Below are positions 10,327 to 23,000 of a DNA stretch of 64,000 bases, piece after piece. A program made the position numbers and the translations under genes. The stretch comes from Hydrangea macrophylla (lineage: Eukaryota; Streptophyta; Magnoliopsida; Cornales; Hydrangeaceae). Under the pieces are notes generated by a model, which worked only from the letters and a program-made list of their open reading frames with translations, searched no databases and had not been told where the DNA came from. Where the stretch lies: positions 104,271,450 through 104,335,449 of the forward strand of contig CM066992.1 in the NCBI GenBank assembly GCA_033977485.1. The letters are read 5' to 3'. Positions within the stretch are counted from its first letter, which is position 1. Each line of letters starts with the position of its first letter.

Positions 10327-11681
10327 TGATCGGGAGAGAACAAATCCTATTTATACTCTTTAACTTGCGTTAGTTAGTACTTTTTTATCCTATTTTTTGT
10401 ATAGTTTTACTTCGTTTTCTATTTTCTGACAGGTTATGGAAGAAAACAAGGAGATCTGGTTAAATAAGGTGAAAAAGCAGGAAGAAAGAAGCAAGAAAAA
10501 TCACATCGCTCGCGCGACCCGCTCGCGCGAAAACCAAGAAATCGCTCGCGCGAGATTCCAGAATTCTCTCGCGCGATCCGAGCGCGCGACCTTCCCAATT
10601 ACGCGCTCGCGCGGTCCGCTCGCGCGATCCGTACAAAAATCAAAGTTGCGTATTCTGCTATACTGAAGAGTCCTGTGCAAACGAAACTGCCTAATTGCGT
10701 CCAGATTGCAAAATATAGCAGTTTTAGTGCGTTTCGGGTTAGGAAAGCTTCCAAAAACTTGTTGTAAATCTATATATACCCTATTTTACTTCAATTTAGG
10801 GGTTGGTAAATATTATACACACAATATACAACCAAACTTTCAGCCATTGAAGGGAGGGAAGCAAGGAGAAGAAGAAGAAAACCAAGGATTTCCATGGCCT
10901 CCTCCATCAACTGCTTGCCATCTATCAATTCTATGGACAACTAAACCTAGATCTAGGGTTTCAATGAAACCCTAGCCAAATAATAGGGTGTATTTTATGT
11001 TTTTATTTTAGTTTTATTATGTATGGATGACAATTACATGTTCCGAGGATTTTTATAAATAAATCGTGCTTCTATTGATTAAAATCATTACTTTCAAAGT
11101 TTATTCTTGTCTTAGATCTATTTTGACTGTGATATGCTCAATGATCTATGCTTGCTGTGCTTGTTTAGATTATTTACATGTAATGGTGCTTAAATTGAAT
11201 TGTGCTATCAAGTATCCGAATAGTCCATGCCTAAATTAGACGGATTATACCACAACCCTAGTTTAGTGTGGGATAATTCGTGCTAACCGAAGATGGATTA
11301 TGTTGGTGCTTGAACCATAGTTATTTTCTTGACGGAGGAATTGGGCTTGTAGCTACAATTCTCCATTATCATCCAACTTAATAAGTTAAAGTAATTCATA
11401 AATACCCTTATTATGAAGCTAGTGGTGAATTTGCAATCCTAGGTTCCTTAAACTTATTATAAAAATAACTATTTAATTGCTTTCATAATTTAGATTTACT
11501 TTTATTGTTATTAGTTTAATTAAAATCAAATCAAAATCTATTTTTCTTAAATTAGCTAAAGTTAGGTTTTAAAATTAAAGCGCGGTAGTTAATCAATCTC
11601 TGTGGGTTCGACCTTTACTTCCACACTGCAAATCTTTAGAAAAGTAAAGTATACTTTTATATCTTGATTCTGACAAGATCA
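10327..11681 (+). mobile_element. Athila-like 3' LTR, 1355 bp
   Basis: Its ends are the inverted repeat TGATC...GATCA. The left end abuts the PPT, and the right end abuts Helitron sequence whose uninterrupted counterpart is at 39926. The first five Helitron bases (11682-11686, ATCAT) are therefore the presumed right-hand target duplication; the left copy is outside the window. A TATA-like CTATATATACC occurs near 10770. A 76-codon frame at 10436-10666 only spans the CGCTCGCGCGA repeats and is not taken as a gene. Confidence 0.85.
10505..10632. repeat. CGCTCGCGCGA motif cluster in the Athila-like LTR
   Basis: About eight copies of CTCGCGCGA or its variants in roughly 130 bp, mirroring the internal cluster at 7958-8172. 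Confidence 0.85.
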
Positions 11682-14600
11682 ATCATCATAAAAGATAATC
11701 CACACCTTGATCAACGAGTATACAATGCACCTCTCGCCTCTCAAGTTGCTGCCATTTGGGTTGAAGAACCAGGCCAAGACTTGACAGCTTCTCGACATAT
11801 TATTGTACATAGTAAACCTATCTTCATTCACCGGGTCCAATACTTTTATGCATGCTATTATCCTTTGCAGTACCCGCTACTATTTCCTCATGGAGATTTT
11901 GGATGGCATGAAGGAATTGAGAGAAATAGAACTCGTGGACTTCAACAGCAATCCCCACACCAATGTTTTGATTTGAATCAACTCCACTCTGCAGAGCAGC
12001 TATTAGGCCAAGAGGCATCGTGTAAGTAGCTTCGCAGCCACTCTTACTTATGGTGTTTTACCTTTTAACCCAAATATTGTCTTTGATATATTAAAATCTT
12101 CACATTATGTCAGTGCTGAAAGAAGGACGAAAAAAGAATCACACTTGTGTTTCTTGCCGAGAGTATTATGCATATAAATTGCAAATCAGACCAAACTCCC
12201 AATCCATTCTTCTGCACAGTGGTCGACTTTTACAACAATATGTCGTTGACATGTACATTAAATTATAGAGTTCTAGGTTGGATTACATCAGATTAAACCA
12301 AGATCAATTGAGGGCTGAAGTGTACTAGAACCTAATTAACTGTGTCTCAGTTGGCGAACGGAATGGAGCACAAGTGGGAAAGAAAGTTGTGCTGCCTGCA
12401 TCATTCATTGGAGGTCCTCGCGATATGCGCCGAAGGTATATGGATGCAATGGCTTTAGTTCAACGTTATGGAAAACCTGACTTGTTTGTCACCATGACTT
12501 GCAATCCCTCATGGACAGAAATCTAAAAAGAACTGCTGCATGTAGAAGAGGCTCAAAATAGACCCGATTTGGCCACTCGAGTCTTCAGAGCAAAATTAGA
12601 ACTTCTGAAACAAGAGCTGTTCAAAAAGGAAATTTTTGGACCTATTGCAGCATATGTGTACATCATTGAGTTACAAAAAAGAGGCTTACCCCATGCACAC
12701 TTCCTTTTAATCCTCAAACATGGATCCAAAATACAATCCCCTGATTTGTTTGACCGTTATGTCTGCGCTGAAATTCCTGACAAATCAAATTCCCCTACCT
12801 ATACCAAGCTGTTTGGAAACATATGTTACATGGTCCTTGTGGTATACTTAATCCTAATAACATATGTATGAAAAAAACTGGAAAATGCAAGAACCACTAT
12901 CCCAAGGAATTTTGTGATCAAACAACCCAAAGCACTGATTCTTATCCTATCTATAGGCGTCGCAACAATATTGAACCAATTAGAGTCCGTAACCATTTGT
13001 TGGATAATCGATGGGTCATACCTTATAGTCCGTATCTACTTGACAAATTTGATTGTCATATGAATATGGAAATTTGTTCCACAATTAAAGCTGTGAAATA
13101 TCTTTACAAGTATATATATAAGGGACATGATCGCGTTGCATTTCATCTATCAATGGAAAATGAGTTAGTGGATGAAATCAAAAGTTTCCAATCAGCGAGA
13201 TGGGTCACACCTCCTGAAGCAGTTTGGCGCATATATAGGTTCCCTCTTAATGATATCTACCCACCTGTCATCAACTTACCTCTACATATGGAAAACTGCC
13301 AAAATGTCACATTTAATCGCAATGCTGATCTTGAAAATGTCATTGCATTTACTCCTTCTCTCAAAACCATGCTTACTGAATATTTCATAGCAAATCTTAT
13401 CTATCCTGAGGCTAGAAAATATATGTATAGAGAATTCCTCGAGCACTTCGTTTGGGATGAAAAAGGAAAAGCATGGCACCCACGGAAAAAAGGCTTTTCA
13501 ATTGGTCGAATCGTAACGGCAAGTCCCCAAGAAGGCGAGAGATACTATTTAAGGTTGTTGCTCAACCATGTAAGGGGAGCAACCGGTTTTGAAAACCTAA
13601 GGATGGTTGGAAATGTATGTGCTGCTTCTTTTAGGGAGGCTGCGTTACATCTTGGACTCTTAGCAGCGGACAACAGTGTCCAACTCTGCCTACGAGAGGC
13701 TTAGTATACGATATGCCGCAATCATTGCGTCGTCTTTTTGCGACTATACTGGTATACTGCAACCCTATCAATGCATCTGCTCTTTGGGAAGAATTTTCCA
13801 CGCATATGAGTGAAGACTACACTCGGTTGCCTGTAGTTAATCAGCGAACTATCATCATGCGCACCTTAAAAGATATTGGATTTTTGTTGGAATCAATGGG
13901 GAGAAGAATTAATGACTACCATCTTGTAAGCTACAAAATTGACATTGATGAGGTTGAAAGAGGCAATAAAGAAATAGAGGACGAATTGAATTTGCCCGCT
14001 TCAGAGGATGACTTGGAAACAGTCCAAAAATTAAATTTCCAACAAAAAGAGGCATATGACACTATTCTAAAGACAAGCCTATCCAACAACGGTCATGCCT
14101 TCTTCATAGATGGCCCAGGTGGAACGGGGAAAATATACCTATATTGTGCACTTCTAGCTACTTTAAGGTCTAAAGGTTTTATAGCATTAGCCACAACAAG
14201 CTCTAAAGTTGCTGCATCAATATTACCTGGAGGACGCACTGCACATTCAAGGTTTAAGATCCCAATTAATGTTGAGGAAAATACCACTTGTAACGTGAGT
14301 AAACAGAGTGGATTAGCTAGACTTTTGAGTGCTGCAAAACTTATAATATAGGATGAATTGCACCGATGATGAAAAGGCAAGGAATCGAAGCTTTTGACCG
14401 TATGTTGCAAGACGTTTGCAACTGCAAGTTACCATTCGGAGGAAAACCAGTTGTTTTTGGAGGTGACTTTCGCCAAATCCTTCCAGTTGTGCCAAGAGCT
14501 ATAGTCGAGCAAACTATTGATGCAAGCCTGGTTAAGTCTCTCCTTTGGTCTGCTCTAACAAAATTTAGATTCACTGAAAACATAAGAGCTAGGCTTGACC

Positions 14601-15433
14601 CGACTTTCTCGAGGTTTCTGCTGCGTTTGGGCGACGGTACCAAACCATTCATTCTGGAAGATAACATAATATTGCCTTCTTCGATGATTTTACCATATGT
14701 AGATGAAAGTTTGATAAATTCATTGATTGAAGTTACCTTTCTCGATATTCAAAACTATGCTAATTGTACTGATAGTATGATCAATCATGCAATCTTGACT
14801 CCAACAAATGAACTTGTTGACCAAATAAATGATACCCTAATAAAATCCTTCTCTGGAAATACAACAAATTACAAAAGTTTTGACCATGCTATTGATGAAA
14901 CACAACATGTATTGCAAGAAGATTTCTTCAATAGTATGACACCAAGTGGTTTCCCGCCACATATTTTACAACTCAAAGTTAATTGCCCTATCATTTTGCT
15001 ACGAAATATTGATCCATCCAAAGGACTTTGCAATGGAACGCGCCTTATTTGCAAAACATTTGGCCCTAACTTAATTGGTGCTGAAATTGCAGTAGGTGGC
15101 CACAAAGGCAAACATGTTTTCATACCAAGAATCCCTGTACACCCTGCTAAAAATGAATCTACTACTTTTGCTTTTTACAGAACTCAATTTCCCATTCGTT
15201 TATGTTTTGCAATGACTATAAATAAGGCTCAAGGACAAACACTAGATTTTGTGGGAGTGTATCTTCCACAACCTGTATTTTCTCACGGGCAACTTTACGT
15301 GGCATTATCTAGGGCAAAGACTGCCACATCAGTAAGAACATTAGTTACTCCTGGATTAAATATTGTACCCAATAATACAATAACGCGCAATGTTGTCTAC
15401 ACATACGTTTTCTCGCATGCTGCGAAGGACTAA
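11682..15433 (+). pseudogene. Helitron A Rep/helicase pseudogene (copy 1)
   Basis: RepHel proteins nick and unwind DNA in rolling-circle transposition. The order seen is the Helitron N-terminal segment; an intron at 12022-12113 (GTAAGT...TGTCAG); the Rep domain with the HUH motif PHAH at 12689-12700 and the two-tyrosine block YLYKYIYKGHD near 13100-13130; then a Pif1-like helicase with Walker A at 14112-14135 and a C-terminal SRAKTATSVR block ending at 15433. Lesions are in-frame stops near 12266, 12328 and 12524, a frameshift near 12790, a one-base loss near 13702 turning LREALVYHM into an early stop, and a TAG with a small insertion near 14350 in the Walker B region. Walker A reads GPGGTGKI where the second copy has GPGGTGKT, so the Thr/Ser is lost. 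It is non-functional. Confidence 0.92.
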
Positions 15434-16852
15434 TATTTGTGAGTTCATCTACTAATATGTGCAATTTTAAATATGTTTGTTAATGAGTTTTCTATGGCAG
15501 TAATATTTTCAAAGGTTTAGTAGTACATATCTAATCTGATTAGGACAATAATTGCAAGCAAAAGAAACGCTTTGGTGAAATTGATTCCAAGTGATCCAAA
15601 GAACCAAATATAGATCAACCACGCTTAAGTTAGTGAAAGTATCATTTTGAATATTCAACCGAAGCCTAAATAAACATTCAGTTATTTACTAATTTCCTCC
15701 AAACAAATCATAAACATGATTGAGTCATTTGCTAATTCTGTCCAAACAGAGCCTCAATGTCAATCTTTGGGAGCTAGAATGACTGGAGTCATGGAGCTTG
15801 TTCAGGCTGGCCAAACAAACAACTGGTAAATGAATGCTTTTCCCATGCCCACGACACTATCTAATTTTTGTTTTTCCATTTAAAGTTAAACTAATTAGAT
15901 ACCTAATCGTTCATAAAGAATCTATAAGATTGTATCGTTGTGTATGTATGCAGGTATATATCATAAAGCATGACAAGTTCCCAATATTATCTTTGTCATT
16001 ATGTTTTGCGACCCACTGTTCTTTGCTTATTGAAATTGGAAAATGATCTACTTTCAAGCAAGGCCCATTATGTATCCAGTGGTGAAGGAGATGCTTCAGA
16101 GGCTTGCCAGTAAGGTAAATCTTTGCATTTCCTTGGAATAGCAATCGCAGTGAAGCCGGATATGGTTCATCTAAGAAGTAATATGCCATCTTGGAATGGT
16201 AGAATGACACCATTAATTTTTTCCCCCATATTATGGTTGAGGCTTTCTTTTAGAATGCCGAGTTATTGTAAACATATGTATCATATGCAAAGGTCAAACT
16301 TTGCCCACGTTGCTATAGTTTTTTGTATTGCTGAACTTCTTCACCGTGTAACATTGTTGTCTTTTAGAGTCTAAATTTAGAACCTTACTTTGCCTTTGTT
16401 CTCCACCAGAGTCAATCAAATTTATAGGCTCTTATATGATTATTACATGTCAACTTCTATTAATCTGTTTTCTTTTGTAGGAAACTTATAACAACCCACC
16501 TCAAGGTTCTTTCTCATTGAGTGCTGAATCTGCTGATGACCAACATTTGTTGCTACAATGAATTAATACCTCCTGCTCATGGCGAGGTAAAACACCAACT
16601 TACTTTTCATAGCTTTAAATGCACACTATTATTGCTTTTCAAAATACTATGATTCCTTTCAGTTTCATTTTTCCTTCTTTCGGCTTAATTTCCTATCTTT
16701 CTCCACGATTCTTCATCATAACTGTCCATATTTAAGTTCTGGTATTATGATTTTCCTTCTATGCAATTAAGTTGCAATATTAGTAATAGTGTGAACTATT
16801 CAACGTCATAGCTTTACTCTTGCAACTCTAACACCTGCTTCTGTTACATACT
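15434..16852 (+). other. Helitron A sequence downstream of RepHel
   Basis: AT-rich sequence with exon-like islands, for example around 15720-15825 and 16480-16590, the latter bounded by a TTTTGTAG acceptor and a GAGGTAAAAC donor. Plant Helitrons often carry extra RPA-like (OB-fold) exons here, but I cannot confirm an OB fold. 15434-15640 and 16376-16665 have counterparts in Helitron B. 16666-16852 has none there. Confidence 0.5.
16848..16852. repeat. Left target-site duplication (ATACT)
   Basis: ATACT directly before LTR 1, identical to 33550-33554. Helitron A sequence flanks both sides. Confidence 0.92.
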
Positions 16853-19370
16853 TGTCACGACCCGATTTTTGGAAAGACAAATATTCAATCAAGTGCATAC
16901 CCTAATCAATATTCAACCACCCAAAAATCCAAGAGTGACAACCCATACCCAATTTTAAAAGACCATTTTAAGATAAACTGATTTTAATTGCTTTCATAAA
17001 CCACATGATTTCTATTCAAACAAAACTCATTTATCATCAAATTCATTCCCAAAAACCATTACAAGAAAAATCAACGTTTCAAATTTTCCCCATTCTCATT
17101 TATTACAAAATGAAAACCAAACGTTTCCCTTTACATAAAAAAATATAATTTCCTCCATAGAATCACAATAAAAGTATCTAGTTATAATAATAAACGGAAT
17201 AATTTCAACAATACACTATCTCAGGTCAGATCTGCTATAAATGTCCCCAAAAGTCCAATAATACAACTGAAATATAACTACATCTAATACAAGTTCTCAA
17301 CCATGGCTCACAATGCCAACTAAATAAAAGAGTATCACATAGTAATTAAAGAATATAAAAAAGGTATCTTCAACTTCACGAACAGATCGGCTGCTCCACA
17401 ATGAACTCCAACTATACTATCCTGCACATGTCATCCGACTACGTTTCAAACAGAAACGCACCCGAATGCATAACACACTCGGGTCAGTCATATGACTGGT
17501 ATGAGTTAAACAAAACACAAATCTTAGGGATCCAACTTGAACCCGTAGACTACAAATCATACTACAACATTCTTGGGCCAAGACAGGTGGTTCCACACAC
17601 ATATCTGGACAATAGAGTAGTTTCCATTTATATGGTGGCAAGTAGTTTCTTGCCCGAATAAAAACAATTAAATACTTACCTTTCTTAACTATGGTAGGCC
17701 GATACCTGCAAACCATTAGTAGGCCTACCATCCTGTACAAATAGAACTTAGTAAAAAAAAATCAAAAATCATTCTTTAAATGTTATTTAAAAAATGAATT
17801 TATCTCTAAGAAGGAGTTGGAATTGGACAAAACTTAAAACATGAAAGATGTTCAGAATTAAAATTCCAAGGGAAGCCTCGCGTCCCCATTCATTAATTCT
17901 AAACACGTAAGTCAAAAATTAATTATTAAACTTCAACTCATAAACACGAGATATTCAGCAGATTCTGAAATTAAATCAAAACGGTGTCAAGATGACGTTT
18001 TTAGGAAAAGTGTAAAACACAAAAGTCGCTCGGATTGTTGTTTTACTTTAGGTTTCGCGAAACGACCCTCAATTGTGAAATTAAATTACCAAATTATCTA
18101 ATTTACTAATCTGATCCTATTTATTATTAGTTTACAATGTTCCCAAAGATATTACGGCACACATACAAGACTACATTTAAACTAACGGATACCCACATAA
18201 GTTGTTTGATATGACAAGGATTCGACTACAACAAAATATAACGAACTGCATTACAACGTATAGCCGCAATTTAAGCACCACATGTGTTTTAGTTAATTAA
18301 ACCTTATGTTCACCACTTCGGCCACCCATCCATGGTTCAGCCTACACATATATCCCATGTGTCTCCTAACGTAATACTAACTCCCACTCCGGTCCCAACT
18401 CCCATGGGGTATCACTGGGATTTGAGTCTACACCGAAAGGCTAGTACTTACGTTTTTGACGTCAAAAAACAATGTCTAAATACACATGAAATAGACCAAC
18501 AAGCCGGGCATAAGGCTTAAAAATGAAGAGACGGGTCATCCACGTAGTCGCCGTCTAATCACACAAGACGGGTCATCCATGAAGTCGCCGCCTAAACTCA
18601 TAAGGAGCAGTGGTGAACATTCAAGGATTTCCTATTATTAATTTCTATAAAAAATCTTCACACATATGGTCTCACATTCACAAGTTTATGAAACCCAACA
18701 TTAGATGAGAATGCTTACATCTCAACAAAAGTTCACGTTATATCATAATAATGAAACACGAGTTCATCCCGACACATAAATCAACTTAAACAATCAACAC
18801 ATTTTTAACCTTCTAAAAACTGCTACTGAAATTTAAATCTACAGCCCAAACGGTGCAGAATCAGGGAAAACTCAAAACACGAAAAGTATGCAGAATCACG
18901 TTTTACACAGGACGAGCGGACAGAATGTTAAAATTCAAAGTCACGATTGCACAATATTTTTTCGAAAGTTTTCAGCAATTGTTAAAATAATAAAAACGAA
19001 TTTTTACATAGCTTTTCGATATTTATCAAGGGTATTACACGTATGTGTTCGTCAAACTATCTATACGCATAACAATCACTAATATACCAAAGTCGTGATC
19101 ACAAAGTCACCAAAAAATATCTAAGTTAATTCAAAAACAACAATATTGTGCATCCAATACAAAATTGAATTCCAACAATTAACTTAAACATATAAATAAT
19201 TGGTTTACTCGCATATACATATATATATATATATACGTGTGTATATATATATACACGGATACACCCATTTAACTCACCTAGGTTGCAATTAAGCACTTGA
19301 AAAATATGGTGTTGAACGGACTATGAACGCGATTCCGGATCCGAATACCCCGCGCCCTACCCTTCCTTCC

Positions 19371-19405
19371 TTTCTTCTTCTTCTTCTTCTTCTTCTTCTT
19401 CTTCT

Positions 19406-19463
<58 letters not shown>
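19371..19463. repeat. (CTT)n(CT)n microsatellite in LTR 1
   Basis: A run of CTT units passes into a long CT run. The homologous sites at 28714-28784 and 32919-33000 differ in length, so the tract has changed since the LTR copies separated. Confidence 0.95.
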
Positions 19464-19467
<4 letters not shown>

Positions 19468-19880
19468 AGAAGTTTATTGGGGGGCTAGGGTTTTTTTTTT
19501 CTCCTAAAGGTGGATACATATAACTCTTAATGATATAATTAAAGTAATTCTCGAGTTTAGGCTTGTGGGCTCCCAAAAGACACACATATGACCCCGAAAT
19601 GCATTTCAAAATACTTAAACAACTAGTCCAAAGGGTACCCATACCCCGGGCACTTAATTCTCATGTTAAATTCACTAATTAACTTACTTATGGGCCTCGA
19701 AACAGTACCTGAAACTAAACTATTATTCTACAAAAATAGTAACTTGGTCATACAAATAATCTATCATACAATTTAATTAAAGCTCGAAATCTCTTGTCAT
19801 GATAATAATGAAACATTAGAAATTTGAATACAAAAACAACCGGAGAAATATTACTGGTATTACTAATAATTTAAATATGC

Positions 19881-20042
19881 AATTGAATTTAGAAGAAGAA
19901 GTAATTTTATTATTTACATCCTAATGTTATATAGATTACAAGGATTGATAAGATAGGAAAGAGAATAAAAGAAAATAAATTATGGTCAACATGACCCATC
20001 AATACTAGAATAAAATCCCGTGAAAGACTCTTAATTCCAACA
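19881..20042 (-). repeat. Copia 3' LTR (left on the plus strand)
   Basis: 162 bp. On the element's strand it starts TGTTGGAATTAAGAG and ends AAATTCAATT. It is preceded on that strand by the PPT. Confidence 0.93.
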
Positions 20043-20053
20043 CTCCCCCTCAA
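20043..20053 (-). other. Copia polypurine tract
   Basis: On the minus strand the sequence before the LTR reads TTGAGGGGGAG. The polyprotein stop codon TGA (20050-20052) overlaps it, so the coding region runs right up to the priming site. Confidence 0.8.
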
Positions 20054-23000
20054 GCTGGAGCGAAGACATTGACAAGCCCAAGCTTGCTAAGAGAAGATTG
20101 AAGAAGCGTTGGACCCACAGACTTGGTAAACATATCAGCCGTTTGATCAGAAGACGGGACAAAGCTTGGTACTATAACACCAGAACGAACCTTCTCCCGA
20201 ATAAAATGGATATCCACCTCTACATGTTTAGTTCTCTCATGAAGAACAGAATCAGAAGACAACATGATGGCCGATTTATTATCACAAAACAAGGTAGAGG
20301 ATCCCGTAACTGGAAATCCTAACTCACTCAAAAGAGAACGAAGCCATAGAAGCTCACATGTGCCCTGAGCCATAGCTCTATACTCAGCCTCAGCAGAAGA
20401 ACGTGAAACAACAGCTTGCTTCTTACTCTTCCAAGATATAAGATGACTACCATAGAAGGTACAAAAACCAGAGGTAGAGCGTCTGTCACCCCTAGAGCCT
20501 GCATAATCTGCATCTGTGAAGCAGGAAAGACCTGCCTGTGCTCCTGCTACAAAGAATAGCCCAAGACCAGGACAAGTCTTGAGATACCGAAGAATATGAT
20601 AAACTGCATCCAAGTGTGAAGTACGCGGTGAGTGCATAAATTGGCTCACAACACTAACCGCAAAAGTAAGATCCGGTCTTGTGTTCGTCAGATAGATAAG
20701 ACGACCCACAAGACGCTGATACACAGAAGGATCTGGCAGAAGCTCACCCATCTCTGAAGTTAACTTGAGGTTTGGGTCCATAGGAGAGGAAGCAGGCCGA
20801 CATCCAAGCATACCTGTGTCCTGGAGAAGGTCAAGAGAGTACTTTCTCTGAGACAAAGAGATACCCCGGCGAGACCTAGCCACCTCAACACCGAGAAAGT
20901 AACGAAGAGGACCCAAATCCTTAACATCAAAGAACATACCAAGATTACACTTCACTTTAGCAATACCAGATGCATCATTCCCAGTAATAATAATATCATC
21001 AACATACACTGAGACAATAATACACCTCCCCTGAGACTGGCGACGAATAAAACATGTGTGATCTGAATGGCACCTACTAAACCCCATACCAAGGACCACA
21101 TCACTAAAGCGACTAAACCAAGCCCGAGGAGATTGTTTGAGGCCATAGAGAGATTTTCGGAGGCGACAAACCTTCCCAGAACACTCCCCCTGAGCCCGAA
21201 AACCAGGTGGGGGGTCCATGTAAATAGTCTCAGATAAGTCTCCGTTAAGAAAAGCATTTTTAACGTCGAGTTGATGAAGAGGCCAGGAATTAGAAGCTGT
21301 TAAAGAGACCAGAAGACGAACAGTAGTTAATTTAGCAACCGGGGCAAAAGTGGCACCAAAGTCCTTACCTGGAATCTGAGTAAAACCCTTAGCGACCAAC
21401 CGAGCCTTATATCGATCAATAGTCCCATCAGCCAAATACTTGAGACTAAAAACCCATTTACAACCAACCGTGCGTTCACCCGCTGGAAGGGAGACAAGCT
21501 CCCATGTCTGATTACCCTGAAGAGCATCCATTTCTGTTTGCATAGCCGCCACCCACTTGGGATTCTGGAGAGCCTCATGAACAGAACGAGGAATAGAGAC
21601 CGAATCCACTTGGCTAATAAAGGACTGATAAGAAGAAGATAAACCCTGATAGGAAACATACTTGGAAATAGGATGTTTAGTACTATCAGATAAAAGAAAG
21701 CGAGCGGGGGGGCGACGAACACGAGTAGGATAACGGGGAGAAACAATTTCAGGAGTAACAACAGGAGATAAAGGAGATGGAATACCTGAATCTGGAGAAG
21801 ATGTTGGCAGGGGTTCAGAGGAGCGTGGACGGCGAGAATAAACCTGCGAGGGTTCATTGGTGATAACAGGAGGCAGGTAGTCACCGGTGGATTCTAGAAT
21901 AGGAACAGGGCGAGGTAAAATAGACTCATCGGACTCATTGGCCATAACAGGCTCCACCGGTGATTGCCCTGTAGAAGAAGAACCTGGAAAAAAAGGAACA
22001 GTTTCCAGAAAAGTAACATCCAAAGAATGATATAAATGACGAGTAGCAGGATCATAACAACGATACCCCTTTGACAAGGACGAGTACCCCAAGAAAATAC
22101 ATCTAACAGCCTTATTATCGAGTTTTGTCCGAGTAGGACTCCTATTCTGAACAAAACAAGTACATCCAAACACACGTGGTACAATAGGAAAGAGAGTGAC
22201 ATCAGGCTTAAGACAATGAAGAGGTGTTTTCCCGTCAAGGACACGACTTGGAGTCCGATTGATAAGATAAGTGGCGGTGAGAACGGCCATATGCCAGAAA
22301 TATTTCGGAACATTCATACCACACAAGAGACATCTAACCACAGACATGATGTGTCGGTTTTTACGTTCCGCCACACCATTTTGTTCAGGAGTATACGGAC
22401 ATGTAAGTTGTTGAAGAATCCCATCTTTGTTAAGGGCAACCCTAAAGTCATCAGTGATATACTCTCGACCATTATCAGACCTTATATTACGGACAACAGT
22501 GTGAAATTGAGTTTTAATCATTTGCAGAAAATTTCTAAAGTGAGAAAAAACCTCAGATTTTTTCTTCATAAGGAAAACCCAAGTACATCGTGTATAATCA
22601 TCAATAAATGTGACATAATAGCGGTGCTGAGATAAGGCTGTGATAGGTGAAGGACCCCATACATCTGAGTGAATGAGATCAAAGGCACTGGGTGCCCTAT
22701 ACATGCGTGGAATATAAGAAGTTCGAGTGTGCTTAGACAATTCACAAACCACACAATTAAAATGAAAATCCTTGCAAGCTTTATTCAATGGAGGAAATAA
22801 CCAACACAAATATTGAAAGTTTGCATGTCCTAGACGAGCATGCCACAAATCTAAAGTTTTAAGGCTAAAAACATAGTTATTAGAATCTGGTAAGACAGAA
22901 TTATTGGAAACAGGTAAACTAGTAGCTTGCAAACTAGAGGATGACAGCTTGGGAAGAAACGGAGCCCCAAAGTAATAGAGACCATCACGCTCATGTCCCC

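Larger units (their letters stand above)
11682..16852 (+). mobile_element. Helitron A, left-hand part visible here
   Basis: An autonomous-type Helitron, a rolling-circle DNA transposon. It carries a decayed Rep/helicase gene and about 1.4 kb of 3' sequence. Its start is cut off by the Athila-like insertion at 11681. It continues after the 16.7-kb LTR-element insertion, at 33555-35821, where a hairpin and CTAG terminus lie. Over 11682-16665 it matches Helitron B (39926-44177) closely, except for a segment of about 730 bp at 15645-16375 that Helitron B lacks. Confidence 0.85.

Noticed and set aside
22216..22635. Plus-strand frames within the copia element, including 139 codons at 22216
   Set aside because: They are antisense shadows of the intact minus-strand polyprotein.
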